Positions 55,991-64,000 of a DNA stretch of 64,000 bases are shown in pieces (position 1 is the stretch's first letter; each line of letters opens with the position of its first letter). The DNA is from Sebastes aleutianus. Taxonomy: Eukaryota; Chordata; Actinopteri; Perciformes; Sebastidae. The stretch covers positions 36,400,320 through 36,464,319 of the forward strand of contig CAKAKS010000072.1 of assembly GCA_916700875.1 (NCBI GenBank), written 5' to 3'. The position numbers were made by a program, and so were the translations under genes. Below the pieces are notes generated by a model, which worked only from the letters and a program-made list of their open reading frames with translations, did not search any database and was not told where the DNA came from.

Positions 55991-58900
55991 TCACTGAATG
56001 TTGTTGTCCAGCAGCTGTTTGGGCAGCTTCCTGCGGTCCTTCCCAGCGTTCCTCTTCCTCTTCTTGCTCAAGAAGTTGTCCAGTTTGCCGCTCTTCTTCA
56101 GCTCCTGGTATTTTTCAGCAAGCTGCAGCTTCTTTTTCTCGGCTGGAAAAGAACAACAGAAGATCAACTGAATTCAGCGTCTCCAAATCTGACACCTTTA
56201 ATTCTCAAAGATATTTAATAATTCATCAAATTTGCCAGGTTAAAACAATTATGTGAACTGATTTCCAAATTTCTATTTTAAAAGCTCATTTTTTTTCCAC
56301 ATTTTTAATAACTTTTTCTTGAGACAGTATTTTAGCATCTCAAGATGACCTAGACGTCTGCCAACTCTTTGTCCATAAGTCTACATTGTATTGTTATTTC
56401 TATCCTGTTTACTTTTTTAAAAATTGATATATTTTTAAAAAAATGTCACATTTTCTTTTTCAATGTATTGATATTTTTACATCTTAAAGCATTTTATCTT
56501 CCTCACTGCCTCCATTGTTTGCTCTATTTTTCATATTTAAGTAACTGCATTTATGTGCTTGTAAAACATTTTGAATGACAGGATATTAAAATATATAATT
56601 TTTATTTTAAAAAGCATCAAAGGTTTTTCCCTTCAACTTGAACTTTTATAAATATTATTCCTTTTATTTCATTATAGTCTGTATATTAAAATGCAGGGCT
56701 GCAACTATGATTTTTCCTGTAACTGATTAATCTTTTTACATTTTTTTTTTTTTTTAGTATAAAATGTCAGTTTCTCAGAGCTCATGGAGACGTTTTCAGA
56801 TGTCTTGTTTTGTCTTAAACCTATTATTGTATTCAGTTTATAATGATAGAAACCTGGAGAAGCTGCAACCAGAGAATGTTTTATGGTTTTGTGTTATAAA
56901 TGACTCAAAACATTAATTCAAAATTATCAAATTTGACTAAATCGATCAATCAACTCTAATTTAATCTAATTGAAATGAAAACTTCAAATACATTCTTCTA
57001 TACAAACAAACAAACCCACCGTATTCCAGCTCTTAGTGCTGAAGATAAAGGGAACAGGTGTGTAAATAGAAATGTTTAGTGTGAACTCGTTCTTACAGTT
57101 CTTGATGAAGAACGGTTTTGCGCCCTGATTGGCTCGCTCTCTCTGCTGCCTCTTGAACTGCAGCTCTCTCTCTCTCTGCTGCTCTCGGTTCTTCCTCGCT
57201 CGCTCCTGGTTCTCCTGCAGAGAGAAGTCACAGTTCAAACCTTTAAAACCGACACCCTCCGTACACCATCACAGCGGGCACAGAGCTTTTATTGTGAAAC
57301 ACCAAGCTGGAAGAGTTTCATTACCAGCAAATTAACATCATCAAGTCAGTGTGTTATATTTGAGGTAACACTTTCTGTTTATCAGACTCACCATCCTCTT
57401 CAGAAGGAACTGCAGTTTCTCCTTTGTGTCGTTATTCTTCGTCTTCTTCAGCTTCTTCTCGATGATCTGCAGACAAACAACACGATTACGCTCCTTTTCA
57501 GTCCAACACCCTGACGTAAAACTGCTTCTACGACAGCTTGCAGAACACAGATGTTCTCTATTAAGTCAGGTTTGAACCAGCAACCTGCTTCTGGAGCAGA
57601 AATCATTGTCTCACCTCTTTCTCATTGTGTTTGATGTCGTTAATGAATTTATACGTCTTCTCAAAAATCTCAGCTTTGTATTCTCCAGACAGATCATCAA
57701 ATCGAGGATCTCTCGACGTCTTGAGTTAAAAAAAACAACACAGAAACAGAATAAATTTAAGTATTTATAAGAACACGGACTTGGTGTAATCTGCAGGTTT
57801 CCTTCACTCACTGGTTTCCTGACGGAGATGACCTTACGGAGGAACGGAGCTGGTTTCTTGGCTGAAATCTCCATCGGCCTGAAAACACAAACACACACAC
57901 ACTCTTAAAACCCACAAGGAGGAAATGTTAACAGACAGAGAATCCGTCCGTAGTTACAGGATGAATCTGTTCACCTGTTCTTGTTCAGTCGTTTCTTTTT
58001 GCCGGTCGCTTGACTCTTGTTGCTGCCGTATGCAACCTCGTTGTAAACTTTGGTTCCCACTTTGTTCTGCAGCTTCATGATGTCTTCAAAAGACATGTTG
58101 GAGAGTTCTGGGAGGGTCAGAGAACAGATAGTGGAACGTTTTAACGAGAGAAATCCGTCATTGCAACTGAACGTCGGCACTGGTTTGATAGAGACCTGCA
58201 CTGATATTAAACAGGAAGGAGTCACAAGTTCCATGAGTTACATTATGATACGTTCAAGATCAGCTCAGTGAAAATGAGCATTGGTAAGCATTGTCGAAGG
58301 TAAATTCTAACCTATCATGATGTGTTCAAATGTGATCTTGTAAAATGTAGTTTTTGGCAAGAAACATGAATAAATCCAGTTGTTGTTGTTTGAAGGAATG
58401 TTTTCCCAGCAATATAAAATAGATAATAAAGAGAGAAATATGACCTGTTTAACTTCTCTAAGCAACTTATAATATAGAATTAAAACTATTAATGCCAAGA
58501 GTTATTTTAAATCAAAGCAAGTATTTAAATAAAAATACAATCTTATTTCCTAATCATTTGAGTTGTGTGAATAACCACTATAGATGACAATAACAAAGTA
58601 AAAGGAGAACATTTAGAATTTCTCATTTCTCCCTTAATAATGTAATGAAAATAAAACGCCAACAGTGTGATAGTAGCTCACACAGCCAATTATGCTCCAT
58701 AAGTTATTAACCTTTCCAAGCCCACTGATCGATCTAAATTAATACAAACTTATGCTTCGCAGCCAAAGTTTGTTCAATCACATCGGACTTTAGTTGATAT
58801 TCTAGCTGAGATCTAAAAGTTACCAAACCAGATACCAAATATAAATAGGTTGAATTTCAATGCAAGACAAGACGTGGAGTATTTTCTGTTAGACAGAATG

Positions 58901-59562
58901 ATGCCCCCATTAAAAACACTGAGACTTGGGTTTGGATATTTCACTCTGTATAACTTCACACAATATACTTTGAGACAGAGTGGAAAAAGATGTTTCTTAT
59001 TAACCTTAAAGGTTAAAACAGGATTTTAAGAGGTTAAGGGTCAGCAATGAGAACAGTGTAGCTTTACTCACCTCAACACTTAAATTAATTCACACTGAAT
59101 ACATTTTAGTTTTCTGTGTCGCTTTAGTGTTAATATTCTGCAGACAAACTCACCTTTCTTAATGTCGTCTCTTGTGTGGATCTCACCACTACCACCAGCA
59201 TCCTCTGGCTCTTCATCAGCCTCATCCTCAGAGGCTTCACTGTCTCCGTCCTCCTCTTTATCCTCCTCTTCATCCCCCTCAACCTCTCCCTCTCCCTCAC
59301 CACCATCAGACACTTCCTCACCAACATCTGATCCCTCCTCGCCTCCCTCTTCTTCAGTACCACCATCAGACCCTTCTTCGTCATCATCACTGTCCTCTTC
59401 CTCTCCTCCATGGTACGGCTCTCCCTCCTCAACTCCTCCTCTCTCAGTGAGCAGGGCAAAGTTCCTCTCTACGTCAGAGTCTTCATCATCGCTGCTGCTC
59501 GCTGCCGTATTCTTCTTCTTTGAGACTGCCAGCTCCCGCAGCTGCTTCTCTTTCCCCTTCAT
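55991..59562 (-). CDS. rrp36: Ribosomal RNA processing protein 36
   Basis: RRP36 acts in the nucleolus as part of the SSU processome, needed for early pre-rRNA cleavages toward 18S rRNA. Seven coding exons: 59154-59562, 57975-58107, 57812-57878, 57615-57719, 57392-57466, 57097-57214, 55991-56142. All have GT-AG junctions and joined phases, giving 352 codons. Residues 1-136 form a very acidic Ser/Asp/Glu/Gly-rich tail. Then come NMSFEDIMKLQNKVGTKVY, PMEISAKKPAPFLRKV, RDPRFDDLSGEY (about 206-217), a charged coiled-coil region (about 225-315), LDNFLSKKRKRNAGKDRRKL near the C-terminus and the stop. These match the human protein in order; human RRP36 is about 259 residues, so the excess is the acidic N-terminus. 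The start is the first ATG after a probable acceptor (ATCACAG at 59571), implying a 5' UTR intron. Confidence 0.95.
56697..56960 (+). mobile_element. Decayed hAT MITE (CAGGGCTGCAACTA family) in rrp36 intron 6
   Basis: Starts GCAGGGCTGCAACTATGATT and includes TATAAAATGTCAGTTTCTCA and ATCGATCAATCAACTCTAAT. It is more diverged than the copy at 1857. Confidence 0.75.
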
Positions 59563-59570
59563 CTCGGTTT

Positions 59571-61068
59571 CTGTGATTGTGGAAGATGCAGACAGCAGAA
59601 AACAAGGGAAGAGTTAGTACTGATGGTGGTTTGGGACAGGAAGTGGTTGAAGATGTTGAAATCTTGGTGAGCTGAGCCAAATGATCTGGCTCACTAAAAA
59701 GAGCTAATAATATATAATATAATAAATATAAACACTTCACCTCAGTGTGCAATTGTTTTCACTGAGTATTGTCTGCTTTTGTTTTGATTTGTTTCATATT
59801 TTATATAAATAATGATCAAATAAAAATGAAAATGAATAGAAAAAATAATACATAAATGATAAATAGATCAATGATAAATCTAATTCAAATTATCAGAAAC
59901 AGAAATACTTTATTGACTGACATTGGGGCGTTACAGTTGCTCTTATATAAACATAAAGAAATGTAAGAAAATATAAATAAAGGACTATTTAACATGTAAA
60001 TTATGTGCATAATGCTACTATATAAACAATATATTTAGAGAAATATAAGTAAATAATAAAAATAAGAAATGAGAATATATGAAATATGTACAAATACTTG
60101 CATTAAGACATGCAATATATAACCACAGTGCAAATACGTAAATACAAAATGCATATAGGTAAATAAAAATTGCCTAGAAGTGAGGTCTACTCCACTACAT
60201 TTATTCAACAGCTTACTTTGCAGACTCAGATTAATAATACAGAATATAAATCAACTAATAAATTAACTAATAAATATAAACACTTCACCTCAGTGTGCAA
60301 TTGTTTTCACTGAGTATTGTCTGCTTTTGTTTTGATTTGTTTCATATTTTACATAGATAATGATCAAATAAAAATGACAATAAATAGAAAAATAATACAT
60401 AAATGATAAATAGATCAATGATAAATCTAATTCAAATGATCAGAATCAGAAATACTTTATTGACTGACATTGGGGCGTTACAGTTGCTCTTATATAAACA
60501 TAAAGAAATGTAAGAAAATAGAACTAAAGGATTATGTCACAAGTACATTATGTGCATAATGCTACTATATAAACAATATATTTAGTGTGTAATGTGTAAA
60601 AAAAACAGGGTATCGTTTGATTTTAAATATGTTAGAGTATCGATACGAGTTATACTTGTATTCGGGATAACTCGTGCTCAGTGGTGAAGCAGATTATTTT
60701 TAGAAATGTTCATGTTTTGTTTTGTTAGCTTGCTCTCATAGTCTCATAAACGGTGTCAAACTCGTGTAAAAAAGGTAACTTTGTTGAATAATGTCACTAA
60801 TTTATAAGCCGAATTAACAACTAGACTGTAAGGAAACTTATAAGCTCCCAATTACTAGTTTTGATAACAAAATGCCTCCACTAAAAAGGAGATCATCTTT
60901 AAATCGGAAGATTTTCAATTGAGTTTGGCGTGACGTCTCTTCAGTAGTGAAAGTGCATCGGAAAGAAACTTTAGTCAGCAGCTAAACTAACATTCCCTCC
61001 ACATTACGAGGGACACGAGGTTTTATTATCACTCTACGATGGTTGAGGTAAAATAAACGTTGATTTAC
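59571..61068 (-). other. rrp36: Inferred 5' UTR intron of rrp36, filled with duplicated repeat sequence
   Basis: Donor CAG|GTAAAT at 61069/61068 and acceptor AATCACAG at 59571 would bound a 1.5-kb intron. It contains two direct copies (59723-60050 and 60272-60586, offset about 550 bp) of a segment beginning ATATAAACACTTCACCTCAG and ending in the inverted retroelement-like tail. No coding frame. Confidence 0.5.
59723..60586. repeat. Direct duplication of a repeat segment (offset about 550 bp)
   Basis: Both copies share TTCACCTCAGTGTGCAATTG, TTTCACTGAGTATTGTCTGC and CTTTATTGACTGACATTGGG almost unchanged. An inverted copy is at 61571-61905 and a short piece at about 63040-63120. Confidence 0.9.
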
Positions 61069-61168
61069 CTGAAGATCAAGTTGTTATTAATGTCCTGTTT
61101 TGCTGAGCTCTGTTATCCACGTGTGTCTGCAAGTATCACTCCAGGAAGATAAACACAGCGCTTCCGGT
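61069..61168 (-). promoter_or_regulatory. rrp36: Inferred rrp36 promoter and noncoding first exon
   Basis: On the minus strand ACCGGAAGCGC (61158-61168) is an ETS/GABP-type core promoter motif. About 90 bp downstream is TGATCTTCAG|GTAAAT, a donor. No ATG lies between them, fitting a 5' UTR exon spliced to the acceptor at 59571. Ribosome-biogenesis genes often use ETS-type TATA-less promoters. This is inference from motif order. Confidence 0.45.
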
Positions 61169-61189
61169 TTCAAAATAAAAGTCCCACTA

Positions 61190-61570
61190 GGTCAGGGGTC
61201 AGCAACCTTTACTATTAAAAGATATTTTAGGGGGGAAAAAATCCGTCTGGAGCCGCAAAACATGTGAGCATTGTGATGAAGGTAACACAGTTTATAGTCT
61301 AAGTATATAGTATATAAGTCTAATGCAGTGAAGGCCAAAGTACAAATGTAATACGGAGTATTAGGGCCACATTAAGGGAAAAAACATCTGAGATTTACAG
61401 AATAAAGTCGTAATATTATGAGAATAAAGTCATAACTTTGAGAGAAAAAAGTCGTAATATTATGATAATAAAGTCATAACTTTACAAGAAAAAAGTCTTA
61501 ATATTACGAGAATAAAGTCATAAATTTACGAGAAAAAAAATTGTAATATAATGAGAATAAAGTTATAACT
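61190..61570. repeat. Dispersed repeat with ATAAAGTCATAACTTT tandem units
   Basis: It begins GGTCAGGGGTCAGCAACCTT and GGAGCCGCAAAACATGTGAG, a common fish repeat. It continues as about four imperfect units of GAGAATAAAGTCATAACTTT plus GAGAAAAAAGTCGTAATATT (period about 43). Confidence 0.8.
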
Positions 61571-61905
61571 TACATTTCTTTATGTTTATATAAGAGCAAC
61601 TGCCACGCCCCAATGTCAATCAATAAAGTATTTCTAATTCTGATCATTTGAAATAGATTTATCATTGATCTATTTATCATTTATATGTTATTTTTTCTAT
61701 TTATTTTCATTTTGATTTGATCATTATCTATGTAAAATATGAAACAAATCAAAACAAAAAGCAGACAATACTCAGTGAAAACAAGTGCACACTGAGGTGA
61801 AGTGTTTATATTTATTAGTTAATTTATTAGTTGATTTATATTCTATGTTATTAATCTGAGTCTGCAAAGTAAGCTGTTGAATAAATGTAGTGGAGTAGAA
61901 GTATT
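61571..61905. repeat. Inverted copy of the 59.7-60.6 kb segment
   Basis: Carries the complement of the same blocks (CAATACTCAGTGAAAACAAG, GAGGTGAAGTGTTTATATTT) and ends near a TGAATAAATGTAGTGGAGTA block that also closes the first direct copy. Confidence 0.85.
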
Positions 61906-62595
61906 AAGTAGCATAAAATGGACATAAAATGACTCAAAAAAATTAAATAATAATAAATAAAGTACAAGTAACTCAAAACTGTGCTTAAGTGCAGTTGAGT
62001 GAATGTAATTTCATTCCACCACTGGGAAGGAGTAGATAAAAAAATCCTATTGATATTTTAATTATCAAAAATTATTCAACTCCTAGGGCTGGTCCATCAG
62101 TGGTCGCTATTAGCAACAGATGGAGCATTTCATCCGTATTGTCTTCAGTTCAGGTCATTAATAACAATACAGATCAAAATGTCAGGTTAGATTTCTATGT
62201 TAGGATGTGAATAAACCAGGAATAATCAAGCAAATTAATAATTAATTTGTGAATTATTATTTTTCACACGCTCAACGGGAGAAACTAGGAGGAGTTTATT
62301 TGCCGTTGCTAGGAGATGCTGATGACGAGCTGCGTCAAGTTGGACATAATTAAAACCGGAATATCGATAACAAGCCCTTCAAAATAAAAGCGGGTAAAAC
62401 TTGATATATGTCAAGTAATAATAAAAAAAAAAGAAGTAAAACTGAACAAAGAACTCTGCAACGCAAACATATTTTCAGACACGATATGAATCTGAAGGCC
62501 TGCAAATTATTTGTTTTTATTGGAACAATACAGTTGTTTTCACATAAAACATTGTACCGGATGTATATTTGAATTATGTGGCCTCATTATTTGTA
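61906..62595. other. Non-repetitive stretch, possible regulatory sequence
   Basis: Contains GTTGCTAGGAGAT (62305-62317), resembling a half-conserved RFX X-box. No gene is recognised on either strand. Confidence 0.3.
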
Positions 62596-63115
62596 GGGAT
62601 GCACCGATCCAACCTTTTCAGTTTCCTGATACCGATAGCGATACCTGGGCTTTGGGTATCAGCCGATACCGAGTACCGAGCCGATACCAATGTTTAATGA
62701 ATAAGCTTTATGCCTCACTGTGTTGAAGTGACTGAGATCATTCTTTTATGTGTAAAAAAACATCAGACTTGACTTAAACATTGCTTTCTAACTTTGTAAA
62801 ACAAAATGTGACCAACGAATACATAGATATGAATTTATTTAATTGTTCTTTTATATTAAATAATAAATCGTACCCCAACAAGTTGGTAAAAAATCTTCAA
62901 AATTAACAGGAATTGCAATTCAATCTTTTAATGCTGCAACAAATTGGTAAAAACTTAAACACTAATACAAAATTCCAGTATATAATGTGTATAGTATATA
63001 TACTAAATTGATATCTATGAATATGTTAATTTCATATAAAAATATCTATGTAAAATATGAAACAAATCAAAACAAAAGCAGACAATACTCAGTGAAAACA
63101 ATTGCACACTGAGGT
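62596..63115 (+). mobile_element. hAT-type element, left end
   Basis: Starts TAGGGATGCACCGATCCAAC and continues with GATACCGATAGCGATACCTG and CGAGTACCGAGCCGATACC, as in a common fish hAT family. The right end is not identifiable in the window, so the extent given is approximate. Confidence 0.65.
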
Positions 63116-64000
63116 GAGGTGTATTTTGTAACTTCTTACATGTATAAATCAATCCGGGTCGGTTTCCCATGCGCGCTCGCGTGTGGCTACGCTGTTCAGA
63201 CAAGACTCCAACACAAACTACACGGAAGCACCAAAACCGCAAAGTTATATCTAGTGAAGCCCGTCTTGCAAAACAATGTTGGCCGCGGTCGGAGGACCCG
63301 GAGGAGACCGTAGCTTTGGTCTCCAGGGCCGGAGTCTCTGCTGTACTCTGCTCCTCTGCCTGCCTTCACTCAGCTCGCTCCACCTCACGTGGATGCGCGC
63401 ACACTACACACTGCAGAAGACTTCGTAGCTCTGAGAATATCTAGTGAACGTTCGTGCAGAAATAACTGCTGCAGCTCCTCCAGACCAACAGAGGTTTCCC
63501 GTGTCTTGCGAAGTGACGGGGCTCCGCAGCAAGAAACGTTATCGTCTCCGACCAGGTGCCGGTGTCTCCCTCCGACCGCGGTCTGGAGGCTGAAGCAGGA
63601 AAAGCCAACACCAGGATCAGCATTGATTCATGGAGAGACCTTCGTCTGGTCAGCTAACATTACTGCCAAGCAGGTGAAATATAGAGTGATATTGTGCTTT
63701 TAGCTGACGTGTGTCGCCTCACTGTTTTGAGTAATGCTCGTTCATGTCTATGTAGAGCGAGCACAAGCGCGAGCACGACGCTGACTTTCGTTGACTTAAC
63801 GGCCACAGGTGTCGCTGTTAACAAGCATTTCTAATTCTTACAAATAGTCCCATTAATGTATTATAATTGATTCAAAGATCTGGAACCAGGCTGCTCTAGT
63901 CCAACAAATGAGGCTTTTATTCTGAAAAGCCTCGCCAGCTGGTGCCCGGTCTGGTCTGCTGTTGATTGAATGGTTGTGATCCAAACACTCACTACAGTCA
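63116..64000. other. GC-rich unassigned sequence at the window edge
   Basis: Sharp shift to GC-rich composition (about 63160-63660), with several overlapping short frames on both strands, none recognised. It could be the continuation of the hAT-linked repeat or the edge of a CpG island of a gene beyond the window. Confidence 0.3.

Noticed and set aside
59162..59617. Serine/proline-rich 151-codon plus-strand frame
   Set aside because: It is the antisense of the acidic rrp36 exon; GAG/GAT-rich codons read backwards give Ser/Pro.

Overview
The window is nuclear DNA of a ray-finned fish, most likely a percomorph teleost. Two host genes have exon and intron structures that read as fish orthologues. 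Most of the remaining sequence is AT-rich, holds no long ORFs, and is full of DNA-transposon repeats (hAT-like with 8-bp target duplications, and other terminal-inverted-repeat families). There are also a decayed L2-like LINE, several minisatellites and eukaryotic tRNA-Pro sequences. I see nothing bacterial, phage or CRISPR-like.

Left part (1-13,600). The minus strand carries the first two coding exons of the Notch ligand gene jag1: exon 1 (signal peptide) at 9668-9739 and exon 2 (MNNL domain) at 5973-6275. The rest of the gene lies beyond base 1. Exon 1 sits between two unrelated tandem triplications. Intron 2 holds a terminal-inverted-repeat element with a first coding exon inside it (863-977, minus), a nested hAT pair with two perfect 8-bp target duplications, and an unassigned exon-like stretch near 4.6-5.1 kb.

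Middle left (13,613-20,460). A block of about 6.85 kb begins CACTGTAAAAA and ends with the same sequence inverted. It has subterminal direct repeats near the right end. Inside is a spliced plus-strand gene related to the SAMD3-like family of fishes (337 codons, all splice junctions in phase 0) but without that family's N-terminal part. The upstream intron holds about 44 copies of a 19-bp unit, each containing a 5' splice-site consensus. I consider this the most unusual object in the window.

Centre (20,460-55,000). No host protein gene is recognisable. This stretch is repeats, tRNA-Pro genes or relics (34.4, 34.9, 45.4 and 46.8 kb), and islands of non-repetitive sequence that may be regulatory, as expected upstream of a developmental gene such as jag1.

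Right part (55,300-61,200). The minus strand carries a complete rrp36 gene (SSU processome factor): seven coding exons, 352 codons, an inferred 5' UTR exon with an ETS-type promoter motif near 61.16 kb, and a poly(A) signal at 55,327. Beyond it are duplicated repeat fragments and the start of another hAT element.

The two host genes are not functionally linked: one is a cell-surface Notch ligand, the other a nucleolar rRNA-processing factor. All family names come from reading the sequence without database searches.
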